Positions 8,381 to 16,813 of a stretch of DNA of 64,000 nucleotides are shown piece by piece. The DNA lies in assembly GCA_965116665.1 (NCBI GenBank), contig OZ220709.1, positions 62,001 through 126,000 on the forward strand. The letters are read 5' to 3'. Position numbers and translations under genes: made by a program. Position 1 is the stretch's first letter. Each line of letters opens with the position of its first letter. The notes under the pieces were generated by a model that worked only from the letters and a program-made list of their open reading frames with translations, searched no databases and was not told the origin of the DNA. This stretch comes from Aldehydirespirator sp965116665 (GTDB lineage Bacteria; Actinomycetota; Acidimicrobiia; Acidimicrobiales; Aldehydirespiratoraceae).

Positions 8381-9205
8381 CTACGCGGTGCGTCCCTGTA
8401 GTCGGCGTTCGATCTGGCGGAAGACGAGGTTCTCGAAGATGAGCATCACGGCGATGAACAGCACCGTCCAGGCGATCATGCCGCGCACGTCGTAGCTCTC
8501 GAAGCTGCGGCGGATCTGGAAGCCCACCCCTTCGGAGGCGGCGAAGATCTCGGTGAGGAGCTCCATCCGCCATGCCACTGCGAAGGCCAGCCGGGCCCCG
8601 GCGAGCACGGAGATGAGCGACGACGGGAGCAGCACCCCGGAGATGATCTGGGAGCGGGTGCGGCCGAACGACTCGCTCATCACGATGAGCCTGCGGTCCA
8701 CGCCGGTGAGTCCCTGGGCGACGTTCATCATGATGTAGGGGGTGGCGACCAGCGCGGTGGTGATCACCGGCCCCAGCGACGAGACGCCGAACACGACCAG
8801 GGCGAGGATGGCCAGGGCCACGATGGGCGTGCTCACCACGAACTGGACGATGGTGCGAAGCAGGGTCCTCCACCAGGCGTTGTAGGCGATCAGCCATCCC
8901 AGCCCGGTGCTGACGACCGCGGCGAGCAGGAACCCGCCGAGGACCCTGAGCAGACTGGCCTGCATGTTGGTTCGGAAGTCCCGCTCGGTGATGAGCGTCC
9001 ACGACTCTGCGGCCACGATGTGCGGCTCGGGGAGCTGCTGGGGATTGAAGATCAGTCGCGAGAACACGTACCAGACGCCGATGAACGCGGTCCAGCCGAT
9101 CAGGACGCTGAATCGCAGCACCCAGCGCCGCACGACGGCCCGGCGCATCTCACGGGCCGAGAGTGCCGATATGGCGTCGGGCGTGACTGAGGGGACGGTC
9201 AACAT
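8381..9205 (-). CDS. ABC transporter permease, SsuC/TauC type
   Basis: 274-residue permease with a short N-terminal tail, a first helix around WVLRFSVLIGWTAFIGVWYVF and about five more helices. The EAA loop that contacts the ATPase reads GVDRRLIVMSESFGRTRSQI followed by a Gly-free LLPSSL segment. Length and topology are normal for SsuC/TauC proteins. It starts 12 bp after the stop of the SsuA/THI5-like binding protein gene and ends 29 bp before the second permease, consistent with co-transcription. It probably pairs with the 331-residue permease to form an asymmetric transmembrane channel. Confidence 0.93.
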   Translation of the reverse strand: MLTVPSVTPDAISALSAREMRRAVVRRWVLRFSVLIGWTAFIGVWYVFSRLIFNPQQLPEPHIVAAESWTLITERDFRTNMQASLLRVLGGFLLAAVVSTGLGWLIAYNAWWRTLLRTIVQFVVSTPIVALAILALVVFGVSSLGPVITTALVATPYIMMNVAQGLTGVDRRLIVMSESFGRTRSQIISGVLLPSSLISVLAGARLAFAVAWRMELLTEIFAASEGVGFQIRRSFESYDVRGMIAWTVLFIAVMLIFENLVFRQIERRLQGRTA

Positions 9206-9217
9206 GGTGGGTCCTCT

Positions 9218-10303
9218 CTAGGGATCCATCGAGAAGGACAGGTCCAACTCGGGTTCGAGGGCGTCGTCGGGGACCAGCCCGAGGTCCTGCATTCGGGCGA
9301 AGATGCCGGTCTGAGTCTGCGAGTCCGCCTCGGTCAGATAGACCGAGTCCAGCACCCAGTCGTGTGCTGTCGCGTAGTCGGCCATCCACGCGATCTCCTC
9401 GTCGGTCTGCACCGACAGGAGGTGCGGATAGTTGGCGATGAGCTGCTCCTTCTGCGATGCCCAGTTCTGGAGGCCGACGTTCCACAGCCCCAGCAGGGCC
9501 TCGACCGCGTCGCGGTTCTGCACCAGCCATTGCCTGTCGACGATGAGGACCTCCGCGACGGGCACGGCTCCGGGCTCGCCCATCACCTCGTCGGCGTAGA
9601 TCTCCGCGGCCGACTTGCCGCCGTAGAGCGGACGCAGCCTGCCGTCGGCCAGGCCCGAGACACTGAAGTCGGGCAGGCAGATGCAGGCGTCCACGTCGCC
9701 TCGCATCACCAGGTCGGAGACGCTGGCCGACTCCACCACCACCAGGTCGAAGTCGGGGCTGCCCACCCGGAACTCGAGGTCGTGCAGGGCGTCGGCGATG
9801 ACGCCCCACAGCAGCGCGGAGCCCAGGTCACTGTCGACGCTGATCCTGGTCTCGATCAGGTCGTCGAGGGTCTCGGCATTGGAGGTGCGTCTCACGGCCA
9901 GGAAGCTGCGGTCGGTGGTGAACCGGCCGACGACGACGGGGTCGCGGTCGGACTGTTCCACGAACTGCGACACCTCGAGGGCGTTGATCACCACTACGTC
10001 GGCGTGGCCGCCGGCGAAGGCGGAGAACTGGTCGAAGGGACTGCTGGCCTCTACGCGGATGTTGTGGCTCGACTCCCACTGGGCGACGGTGCCGGAGTCC
10101 TTGAGCCATTCCCAGACCGGGTCGGGGGGCAGGGCCAGGCGGATGCGCACGGGATCGGACTTCGGGGGGCTCAACTCCGGGGCCGGGGCGGCCGCCTCGG
10201 CGGTCACGGTGGTGCTTCCGCCGCTGCCGCCGCAGGATGCCGCCAGCAGGGCCGCGGCCGCGACGAGCGCCCCCAGGGCTCTCAGAGCGGGACGGCCGGA
10301 CAT
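9218..10303 (-). CDS. substrate-binding lipoprotein, SsuA/NMT1/THI5-like
   Basis: 361-residue extracellular binding lipoprotein for the adjacent permeases and ATPase. The chosen ATG 10303 places MSGRPALRALGALVAAAALL directly before the lipobox LAASC, with Cys at residue 23; a much longer open frame upstream has no signal peptide at its start and is disregarded. After a Ser/Thr/Ala linker the fold shows RIRLALPPDPVWEW and later GHADVVVINALEVSQF, a strand-loop arrangement typical of the periplasmic-binding-protein type 2 family that includes sulfonate and thiamine-precursor binders. It begins 14 bp downstream of the stop of a second, unrelated binding protein gene. Ligand unknown. Confidence 0.9.
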   Translation of the reverse strand: MSGRPALRALGALVAAAALLAASCGGSGGSTTVTAEAAAPAPELSPPKSDPVRIRLALPPDPVWEWLKDSGTVAQWESSHNIRVEASSPFDQFSAFAGGHADVVVINALEVSQFVEQSDRDPVVVGRFTTDRSFLAVRRTSNAETLDDLIETRISVDSDLGSALLWGVIADALHDLEFRVGSPDFDLVVVESASVSDLVMRGDVDACICLPDFSVSGLADGRLRPLYGGKSAAEIYADEVMGEPGAVPVAEVLIVDRQWLVQNRDAVEALLGLWNVGLQNWASQKEQLIANYPHLLSVQTDEEIAWMADYATAHDWVLDSVYLTEADSQTQTGIFARMQDLGLVPDDALEPELDLSFSMDP

Positions 10304-10317
10304 CAGGCGTGTCCCCG

Positions 10318-11922
10318 CTACCCGGCGGCCGCGCCGGCCGCGCCGGCGGCCCGCATCCAGTCGGTGGTGGAGCGCACGCAGCCCCAGAAATTGAGCACAC
10401 ACTCGGGATCGGCCTGCAGCAACCTGAAGCGCTCGGCCCCGTCCGGGTCGTCGGCCGCGAACGTGATCAGACCCCCGTACCCGGTGTCGTAGTACGTGTT
10501 CTTGAGCGCCTCGGCGAACGTGTCTGCGGTGATCTCGCCCTGCACCCGGGTCATGGCGCTGAAGGCCACGTCGAGGTAGTCGCAGGTGGCGGTCATGAGC
10601 GTCCAGGCGTCGGTGTGGAGGCGGTGCGAGAACGGAGGCGCCTCCGAGGCGGTGTTGCGCAGCGTGACGCACCCCCGGTCGAGCTGGGAGACCTCGTCCC
10701 CGGCCGCTCTGCGGTTGCTGACCTGCAGCAGGTTCGCGGCCTGACGGGCCGGCACGTCTGCCAGGACGACGGTCGTCGGCTGGATGTCGTTGGCCAGCCA
10801 GGTCGGGTACCAGTCGATCAACTCCGCGGCCCGCATCATCCTGCGCATGTCGGTCCAGTCGGCGGTGGTCGCCACCGTGGTCACCCCGGCGTCCTTGAAC
10901 CGGTTGGCGGCGTCGAGGAAGAACTGCTCCATCGTGCTGTACAGCTCGGCCAGCTCCGGCGGCAGCGCAGCGAGGTTGCCCTCGGCCTCGGCCCGTTCGT
11001 CGTCGGTGAGGTCGCCCTCCAGCAGGCGCACGCGCTTCTCCTGGAGCAGGAGCTGCAGGTCGCTGTACTCGATCGGCACATGCAAGGCGGCGGCATTGTC
11101 GAGCCCGAAGCCCTCGATGATCGCCACCGATGCCGGCATCTCGCCGACGCCGTGCAGCAGCCCTACGGGTTCGCTGGCGTCGATCACGCCCGATGACAGG
11201 GCCACCTCCAGGCTCACCGTCAGCAGGCGCTCGACCGAGCCGTCGTCCACGAAGAGCCGGTCGCCGGTCAGTTCATAGGTCGACGCCGGTGGGGAGGTGA
11301 ACAGGCCGATGGTGGGTATCCGGGCCCCGATGGTGGCGCATTGGAGGGTGGGGTCGTAGACCCTGAGCGCGAAGTAGACGACGGGCTGCTGGGTGGGCAT
11401 GTCCGTGCAGATCTGGGTGAAGCTGCCGACCGGGTCGGCCGGGCTCCACAGGTGGTTCTGCAACTGGACGCAGCGCCCGTTGATGCCACCGTTGAAGTTC
11501 ACCTCGTTCACGTAGGCGCCGATGATGACGCCGGGCTCCTCCACGATGAGGGCTTCGAGCCCGATGTCCTCCAACTCGCCCAGGTTGGCGCCGACGTAGG
11601 CGATGTTGATCGGCTCGCCGCCGGTCTGCTCGCAGGGATTGTCGCCCCGGACCGCCTGCGGGTTGCCGCCCGCGGCGGAGATGCCGGCGCCTGGCCTGGT
11701 GGACATGAACTCGCTGGAGGGGGCGGGTTCCGCCGTCACCGGTTCGAGGGCCGCGGTCTGGGTCTGGGATCCGCCGTCGTCGCCCCCGCCGCAGGCGGCT
11801 GCGAGAAGGCTGAGAGCGGCGACGACGGAGCTGAGCACGAGCGCCCGCTCCCGGGGCATTTTGAGGATCCGGGGGCGGGCCGGCCCGCGGTCCGGCGAAG
11901 GGGAGGATTCAGCAGCAGTCAT
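10318..11922 (-). CDS. substrate-binding lipoprotein, Liv type (periplasmic-binding type 1)
   Basis: 534-residue lipoprotein. Translation from ATG 11922 is favoured by a TAATG overlap with the upstream stop and a GAGG a few bases before it; ATG 11859 is an alternative that puts the signal peptide (ERALVLSSVVAALSLLAAAC) at the very N-terminus. The body (INIAYVGANLGELEDIG, later EVNFNGGINGRCVQL) matches the type 1 periplasmic-binding fold of branched-chain amino acid/amide binders such as LivK. No Liv-type permease is nearby; the genes that follow belong to an SsuA/TauA-type importer with its own binding protein. The protein may feed that importer, act as an orphan receptor, or work with the distant Liv cassette at 44912-50213. 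It resembles the binding protein there in class only. Confidence 0.88.
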   Translation of the reverse strand: MTAAESSPSPDRGPARPRILKMPRERALVLSSVVAALSLLAAACGGGDDGGSQTQTAALEPVTAEPAPSSEFMSTRPGAGISAAGGNPQAVRGDNPCEQTGGEPINIAYVGANLGELEDIGLEALIVEEPGVIIGAYVNEVNFNGGINGRCVQLQNHLWSPADPVGSFTQICTDMPTQQPVVYFALRVYDPTLQCATIGARIPTIGLFTSPPASTYELTGDRLFVDDGSVERLLTVSLEVALSSGVIDASEPVGLLHGVGEMPASVAIIEGFGLDNAAALHVPIEYSDLQLLLQEKRVRLLEGDLTDDERAEAEGNLAALPPELAELYSTMEQFFLDAANRFKDAGVTTVATTADWTDMRRMMRAAELIDWYPTWLANDIQPTTVVLADVPARQAANLLQVSNRRAAGDEVSQLDRGCVTLRNTASEAPPFSHRLHTDAWTLMTATCDYLDVAFSAMTRVQGEITADTFAEALKNTYYDTGYGGLITFAADDPDGAERFRLLQADPECVLNFWGCVRSTTDWMRAAGAAGAAAG

Positions 11923-14708
11923 TAGAACCTCGGGGGAGCAAGAAGCGAGGGATCAGAGGCCTCGCTCAACAGCTGGGACATTGCAGGGGCCATCGCTTGG
12001 GCTGCGGCCATCGTGCAGGCGATGGGATGCACGACCGCGGTGGTGGTCTCGTCCACGTGGATGCGCCACGGCCATCGGGCCGCCACCGAGGAGGTGGCCC
12101 CGACGAGGGCCAGGCGCGATCCGGGAGTGGTGGCCACCTGGCCGGCCCGCTGGATGAGCAGGTCGTTGCCGGGGCCGACCACCAGGACGTCGAGGAAGGT
12201 GCCGCTGCCGGTGTGGGCGGTCGAGAGGAGCTCCTCGAGTTGGGGGGAGTCGAAGCTGGTGGAGTGGACCCGCTCCCAGCCGGGGAGGCCCGCCGGCGTG
12301 TCGAGCCCGACGGTGATGATGCGGATGTCGCCGGCCAGCGGTGACGAGCCCAGCGTTCCGACGACTGCGTTGAGCAGGCTCACCGACGGGGAGCCCGGTC
12401 CCGACACGATCAGGCAGCCGATCTCCTCGATGTTCAGCAGCAGCGGGCCCTCGAGGGTGTCGCCGACGGGCACGAGGGCGGGGCACAGGGTGGGCCCCTG
12501 GGCGGTGGCGTCGAGGTCCTCGGCGGCCACCCCCTGGGGCAGTTCCAGCACGTAGCCGCCCGAGGCTGCCTGCCATCCGTCGGGGGCCTGGGTCGGGCGG
12601 TTGAGCAGGACCTCGAATCCGTAGGTGCCGACCCGTACGGCCAGCACGGCCGGCTTCTCTCGCAGCTGCCCGACGGTCACCGCTCGGAGGTGGCGCATGG
12701 CTGCTTCGATGAGGTTGAGGGTGTCGACCCGAGCGTTCTGGCGGAGCGACTCCTCCATCGGGTCGAGGACGTCGGACTTGGTCCCGCGCCGGCGCCGGAT
12801 CCGGGACAGCTGCCACAGCATCATGGCGTCGCCGAGGGCGGTGCCGGCCAGGGTCCGGTTCGACGACGCAACCATGTCGGCCTCTGGTGCCGGCGCGGCG
12901 GTCTCGGCGCCTGTGAGCGAGGGCATGAAGCTCGGCATGCGGGGTGCTTGGGCCTCCACATATGGGACTTCGGGCTCTATGGGGCCGAGATCAGGGAGCC
13001 CCGGTGGTGGCTCCATGGGTGGCGGCGGTGGTTCGTGTGACGGCGGTACGGGTGATTCGTATGCGGGGGGTGGTTCGTGTGACGGTGGTATGGGCGGTTC
13101 GTATGCGGGTGGTGGCTCGTGTGGTGGCGGTACGGGGGGTTCGTAGGCGGGGGGAGCTTGGTGGGCCGCTGGTTCGTGGGCTGGTTCGTGTGATGGGGGT
13201 ACGGGTGATTCGTAGGCCGGTGGTGGTTCGTGTGATGGGGGTACGGGTGATTCGTAGGTGGGGGCTGGTTCGAATGCCGCGGGTTCGTGTGATGGGGGTA
13301 CGGGTGATTCGTAGGTGGGGGCTGGTTCGAATGCCGCGGGTTCGTGGGTTGGGGGTACGGGTGATTCGTAGATGGGTGGCGGTTCGTGTGATGGCGGTGC
13401 GGGGGACTCGTACGCCGGCGGAGTGATCAGGGGCGGTGGCTGAAGGTCGGCCGGTGGGGTGATCAGGGGCGGTGGCTGGAGGTCGGCCGGCGGGGGTGTC
13501 GGCTCGATCCCGGGTGCAGGCGGTGGGGCCGGCACGAACTCGTCGGCCGCCGGCGGCTCCGCGGGCTCGGGCGGGGGTTCGTCGGCGATCCGGGTTGGCG
13601 GTGGTTCGGTGGCGGCGGGTTGCGCGGCGCCCGCCGGCGCGGGTGCGGGTGCGGGTGGTGCGGGTTCGGGGGCTGCCGGTTCGGTGAATGCGGGCGGGGC
13701 CAGGTGCCCCGGCTCGATGGGGGGCGCTCCGGCCTCGAGCTGGGCGCCGCCGGTCAGACCTCTCCAGAAGGGGACGACCTCCTCAGGGGTCGGTTCACGG
13801 CCCCAGGCTGTGAACAGGAACTTCTCGGCGAGCGTCCACAGGTAGACCGGGTCGGGCTTGCCCCAGGGCAGCGGGTCGCCCGGCAGGGCCAGCGCAGTAC
13901 CGACCGGCAGCAGGCTGTCGGGCCCCATGGCAGCCACTCCGGGGCTGGCTGCGTTGAGCGAACGGAGTTCCTCCCAGCGCCTCGGGGTGTGCAGGAACTG
14001 CGCCGAGATGCTGCGCAGCGTGTCCTCGGCCCGGGTGAAGTAGTAGGCCCGCACCGGAACGATCATCGGAGGTTCGTCCGGGGCCGCGGTGCCAGCGCCG
14101 CTCATCATCCCGGCGCTGCCGGTCATCGCTGCGCCGCCGACTATCTCGGCATCGGCGACCATCCCTTCGGCCACCGGGTCGGACGGCAGCGTCCCGAACG
14201 GCTCGCCGATGCCCGCGGCGGCAGGTTCGGGCTGCCACGGCGAGTCCAGCGGCTCGCCCTCGGGCGTCGCCTCGTCGGGCGGCACGACGACTCGCGGGTA
14301 CTCGTCGCTGAACGGCTCGTCGAATATGGGGGGACCCTGGCGGTACCAGGGCTCGCCGGACTCGCTGCTGCCGTTGGTGGGTGAGTCGTCCGCGGGTGAG
14401 ACGTCCGCGGGCGACACGTCTGCGGGCGAGTCCCCCGACTCTTCGCCGGTGCGTCGATTCTTCCTACGCACGCCCATCACCACGAACCACAAACCGGCGA
14501 CCCAGCCGATCAGGACGAGCCCCGAGACGATGTCCACGATGTAGCCGGGCGGGTATGTCCCGTCGTCGATGCGGGCGCGGGCGTCGACCCAGTCCGACGG
14601 CAGGGCCAACTCGGGCGTGCCCAGCAGAAACACAGCCGCCGCCGGGCCGCCGACGGCCACCACTACGGCGAACGCGTACCAGACGGCCGCCGCGGGCAAG
14701 CGCCTCAA
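11922..14708 (-). CDS. LysM-domain, proline-rich membrane protein of the pilus neighbourhood
   Basis: 928-residue protein. Two membrane helices lie near the N-terminus (WYAFAVVVAVGGPAAAVFLL and IVSGLVLIGWVAGLWFVVMG), then an acidic linker, a LysM-like module (YYFTRAEDTLRSISAQFL, PRRWEELRSLN) at about residues 220-275, a long Pro/Glu/Ser/His/Tyr-rich segment with repeated YESPVPPSHEP units, and a C-terminal globular region with ILEEIGCLIVSGP-like strands of unclear family. Similar LysM membrane proteins accompany Tad loci in other actinobacteria, where the LysM part is thought to contact peptidoglycan. The start is a TTG at 14708 with poor ribosome binding site, so it is uncertain. The stop overlaps the start of the Liv-type binding protein (TAATG), coupling the two. 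Confidence 0.75.
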   Translation of the reverse strand: MRRLPAAAVWYAFAVVVAVGGPAAAVFLLGTPELALPSDWVDARARIDDGTYPPGYIVDIVSGLVLIGWVAGLWFVVMGVRRKNRRTGEESGDSPADVSPADVSPADDSPTNGSSESGEPWYRQGPPIFDEPFSDEYPRVVVPPDEATPEGEPLDSPWQPEPAAAGIGEPFGTLPSDPVAEGMVADAEIVGGAAMTGSAGMMSGAGTAAPDEPPMIVPVRAYYFTRAEDTLRSISAQFLHTPRRWEELRSLNAASPGVAAMGPDSLLPVGTALALPGDPLPWGKPDPVYLWTLAEKFLFTAWGREPTPEEVVPFWRGLTGGAQLEAGAPPIEPGHLAPPAFTEPAAPEPAPPAPAPAPAGAAQPAATEPPPTRIADEPPPEPAEPPAADEFVPAPPPAPGIEPTPPPADLQPPPLITPPADLQPPPLITPPAYESPAPPSHEPPPIYESPVPPTHEPAAFEPAPTYESPVPPSHEPAAFEPAPTYESPVPPSHEPPPAYESPVPPSHEPAHEPAAHQAPPAYEPPVPPPHEPPPAYEPPIPPSHEPPPAYESPVPPSHEPPPPPMEPPPGLPDLGPIEPEVPYVEAQAPRMPSFMPSLTGAETAAPAPEADMVASSNRTLAGTALGDAMMLWQLSRIRRRRGTKSDVLDPMEESLRQNARVDTLNLIEAAMRHLRAVTVGQLREKPAVLAVRVGTYGFEVLLNRPTQAPDGWQAASGGYVLELPQGVAAEDLDATAQGPTLCPALVPVGDTLEGPLLLNIEEIGCLIVSGPGSPSVSLLNAVVGTLGSSPLAGDIRIITVGLDTPAGLPGWERVHSTSFDSPQLEELLSTAHTGSGTFLDVLVVGPGNDLLIQRAGQVATTPGSRLALVGATSSVAARWPWRIHVDETTTAVVHPIACTMAAAQAMAPAMSQLLSEASDPSLLAPPRF
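13230..13343. repeat. two perfect 57-bp tandem units in a proline-rich coding region
   Basis: Units 13230-13286 and 13287-13343 are identical and encode 19 residues each on the minus strand (SHEPAAFEPAPTYESPVPP). Degenerate copies of the YESPVPPSHEP core extend over about 12990-13450. Perfect identity between units indicates recent slippage or unequal crossing-over, so repeat number may vary among strains. Confidence 0.85.
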
Positions 14709-14790
14709 TGGAGGACACCGAGCGGGGGTCTCGCCGACGGGCGGGCAGGCGTCGCGCCGGGCCCAGGGGGGAGGTGGGACACGAGCGGCG

Positions 14791-14817
14791 ATTCTACAGG
14801 TCTGTATGGTTCTTCAA
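14791..14817 (-). promoter_or_regulatory. possible promoter of the LysM protein gene
   Basis: On the minus strand TTGAAG (14812-14817) and TAGAAT (14791-14796) are separated by 15 bases, about 83 bases before the TTG start at 14708. The stretch 14790-14865 is notably AT-rich and also holds a seven-base T run flanked by AGTC and GACT (14829-14844). The spacer is shorter than ideal, so this is tentative. Confidence 0.35.
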
Positions 14818-14865
14818 CAGCAAATATCAGTCTTTTTTTGACTATTGCGAACAAGGCCAAGAACC

Positions 14866-15354
14866 CTAGGTCAGAGGGCATTCTCCGAGGTAGTGCAGAG
14901 TGCTCGGCTCATCACTGGGAAGCACCAGATACGCCTGAGCCGCCCCGGTCGCCACGATGGGCTGCGGGTTGCGCAGAAGGCCGAGAACCGAACGGAAGTG
15001 ATAGCCGCTGGCAACGGTGATCTGCACCCTGTTTCCCACGCAGTCCAAGACGATCACGTCGATCTCGGCGCCGTACAGGAGCCTCGTCCTGTCGACGTGG
15101 GCCTCGGCGGTGTCGGTCGCCTGGGCGAGGGTCCCGCCGCTGGCGATGGTGGCCGCAGCCACCCGGGCGGCGTCGGCGGCCTCATGCGCGGCGTGCTGGC
15201 GGGCGGCGTTGAGGCGGGGCCCGTCGTAGGCGATGCCGCCCAGGAACAGCAGGGCTGCCGCGATGACCGCGATGAAGGGGGCGTATGCGCCCCGCTGGTC
15301 GTCGGCGATGGAGGCGAGCCGGGTCCGGGAGCCGGGAGTCGCTGCGGGGCCCAT
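14866..15354 (-). CDS. TadE/TadG-like pilus assembly protein
   Basis: 162-residue protein. The ATG at 15354 overlaps the stop of the upstream TadE-like gene as TGATG, which decides the start over longer open-frame alternatives. It has the order expected of a TadG/minor pseudopilin: a short N-terminus, the QRGAYAPFIAVIAAALLFLGG membrane segment at about residues 20-40, then an alanine-rich amphipathic helix (RLNAARQHAAHEAADAARVAA) and a beta-rich tail with VDRTRLLYGAEIDVIVLD. Such proteins are thought to help assemble or prime Tad/Flp pili at the membrane. Last gene of a four-gene minus-strand set of small pilin-like proteins starting at 16705. Confidence 0.82.
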   Translation of the reverse strand: MGPAATPGSRTRLASIADDQRGAYAPFIAVIAAALLFLGGIAYDGPRLNAARQHAAHEAADAARVAAATIASGGTLAQATDTAEAHVDRTRLLYGAEIDVIVLDCVGNRVQITVASGYHFRSVLGLLRNPQPIVATGAAQAYLVLPSDEPSTLHYLGECPLT

Positions 15355-15869
15355 CACGCGCCCGCCCGGAACCGGTACGGGTCGATGGCCGCCACACCGA
15401 CGACGGTGCGCTCGGCGTCGAGCCCGGGCCAGCCGAAGCCGCCGAGCGCCTGGGGCGGGATGGTGCATCTGAGATACACGTAGACCGTCCCGCCGGGGGG
15501 GACCGGAGAGTCGGCAGCAACGGTCACCACGTTGTCGCCGACGTCGACGTACAGGACTGTGCTGTCGCCGACGAAGTCGTTGACGCAGAAGATCCGGTTG
15601 TAGGCGTTCTCGGTGGCGGCGGCGGCCAGGCTGGCCCGGGCCACCTCGTCCGCGCCGTTGGTTCCGCCCGTGTAGTAGCAGCACAGGGACGCGGTGCGGG
15701 CGGCCCGGTCGGCGGCTGATTGGAGGGCTTGCTCGGTGCGGGCCGAGTCGGTGAGGATCGACAGGGCCACAATCAGCATCATCAGCATCGGGAACATCAT
15801 GGCCACGCCGATGGCGGTGCCTGAGCCGGACTCTCCGCGCCGCTGTATTGGGCCGAGGCGCCTCAGCAT
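15354..15869 (-). CDS. TadE-like pseudopilin
   Basis: 171-residue protein with a charged N-terminus (RRGESGSGTAIG) directly before a strongly hydrophobic segment (VAMMFPMLMMLIVALSIL) and a following helix (SARTEQALQSAADRAARTA), the TadE pattern in which the Glu/Gly-rich site can be cut by a prepilin peptidase. The rest is a beta-rich domain with three or four cysteines. It overlaps the next upstream gene by 7 bp (15863-15869) and the downstream gene by one base (TGATG), so the three TadE/G genes are translationally coupled. Role: minor pilin or assembly scaffold of the Tad pilus. Confidence 0.82.
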   Translation of the reverse strand: MLRRLGPIQRRGESGSGTAIGVAMMFPMLMMLIVALSILTDSARTEQALQSAADRAARTASLCCYYTGGTNGADEVARASLAAAATENAYNRIFCVNDFVGDSTVLYVDVGDNVVTVAADSPVPPGGTVYVYLRCTIPPQALGGFGWPGLDAERTVVGVAAIDPYRFRAGA

Positions 15870-16318
15870 CGCCAGATCTCCGACGCGTTCGCGGTGAGTT
15901 GGTCAGCCGGTACGTCGTCGAGCGGGCCGCACGCTTCGGCAGCCAGGTTCATCTGCCCGAAGATGGGGGACCGGGTCGAGCCGAACACGAGCACCGAGAC
16001 CAGCCCCCGGTCGCCTTCTATGGTGACCGAGGCCCGCCGCGTCTCGGTGACCGAGGTGCTGGCCGCGGCCATCGACCGCTGGGCCGCGAGGACGGCCTCG
16101 CACTCGCGGTCGGACTCCGGGGCCGGGTCTCCGTAGCAGTCCCGCTCGCCAGGCCCCGCGGCCTGGGCTGCGAGCAGGGCCGAGTCGGCGGCCGCCTGCA
16201 CCGCGGTGCGAGCCATGGCAATGATCAGAATGTGGATGCCGAGGAGCACGACGAACAGCACGCCGATGAACAGGATCGCTACAGGAAGCGCCTCCCCCCG
16301 CTCATCCCTATCGGACAT
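15863..16318 (-). CDS. TadE/TadF-like pseudopilin
   Basis: 151-residue protein with DERGEALPVAILFIGVLF near the N-terminus, a charged GE-containing site followed by a membrane helix, then an Ala-rich helix (MARTAVQAAADSALLAAQ) and a domain with a few cysteines ending ASEIWRC. This matches TadE/TadF proteins of Tad loci. Start ATG 16318. The 3' end overlaps the next TadE-like gene by 7 bp. The candidate pilin gene lies 87 bp upstream. Together with the two following genes it probably supplies the minor subunits for the pilus base or tip. Confidence 0.8.
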   Translation of the reverse strand: MSDRDERGEALPVAILFIGVLFVVLLGIHILIIAMARTAVQAAADSALLAAQAAGPGERDCYGDPAPESDRECEAVLAAQRSMAAASTSVTETRRASVTIEGDRGLVSVLVFGSTRSPIFGQMNLAAEACGPLDDVPADQLTANASEIWRC

Positions 16319-16405
16319 GCCCGCGCCACGGGCACCTACAAGTGCGCCCCGCAGTGGCTTACCAAGAAGCGGACGTGACGCCAGTTGCTGAGATGCCCGA
16401 GTCGA

Positions 16406-16705
16406 CTAGCTACCGCACGCAGTGCCCCAAGAGAAACCGGCCTGCGCGCACCTCGTGGGGTTCGTGAACCTTGTGGCGATCGTGATGTTTTGTTCGTCCA
16501 CCTCGCTGATTGCTTGACTGCCGCGTGTGAGCAGCACGCCGGCTACTGCCCCGGCGATTCCCAGCAGCACGACCATCACGATTACGGTCTGCAACGCGAT
16601 GCCGCGCACATCAGCTGTGAGCCGTGGAAGCCGGTTCCGCAGCGATAGAAGGGCCGTTCCAGCTACGACGGGTACGGTTATGGAGACCACGAGGGCTGTA
16701 GTCAC
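16406..16705 (-). CDS. candidate pilin-like small membrane protein of the Tad locus
   Basis: 99-residue protein starting at GTG 16705, with AGGTGG four bases before the start. A first hydrophobic stretch (ALVVSITVPVVAGTALL) is followed by a basic region and then VRGIALQTVIVMVVLLGIAGAVAGVLL-type helix, a pattern resembling the cleavage region and stem helix of type IV-like pilins, with Gln/Thr where Flp pilins have Glu. The helix is followed by a short domain with two cysteines (TRCAQAGFSWGTACGS). It is the most upstream gene of the small TadE/G set and no other Flp candidate is seen, so it may be the major subunit; a membrane accessory protein is the alternative. Confidence 0.5.
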   Translation of the reverse strand: MTTALVVSITVPVVAGTALLSLRNRLPRLTADVRGIALQTVIVMVVLLGIAGAVAGVLLTRGSQAISEVDEQNITIATRFTNPTRCAQAGFSWGTACGS

Positions 16706-16749
16706 TGATCCACCTGTTTTTTTATGAAATCTCAGCCAAGCTTGTGCCG

Positions 16750-16777
16750 GGCACTTCGGACAACTTACACAAGTGCC
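16750..16777 (+). other. stem-loop in the intergenic region
   Basis: GGCACTT (16750-16756) pairs with AAGTGCC (16771-16777) across a 14-base loop, and CTTGTG (16741-16746) can alternatively pair with CACAAG (16768-16773). On the plus strand TCTTTAG follows. It lies between the 3' end of the GT-C-like gene and the start of the candidate pilin gene, both minus strand, so it could attenuate or process the transcript. Confidence 0.4.
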
Positions 16778-16813
16778 TCTTTAGAAACAACTCTTTCAGT
16801 CGTAATTTCAGGG

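Noticed and set aside
14820..14850. Intrinsic terminator because of a T run
   Set aside because: The seven-T run is flanked by AGTC and GACT, making it the loop and not the tail of a hairpin.
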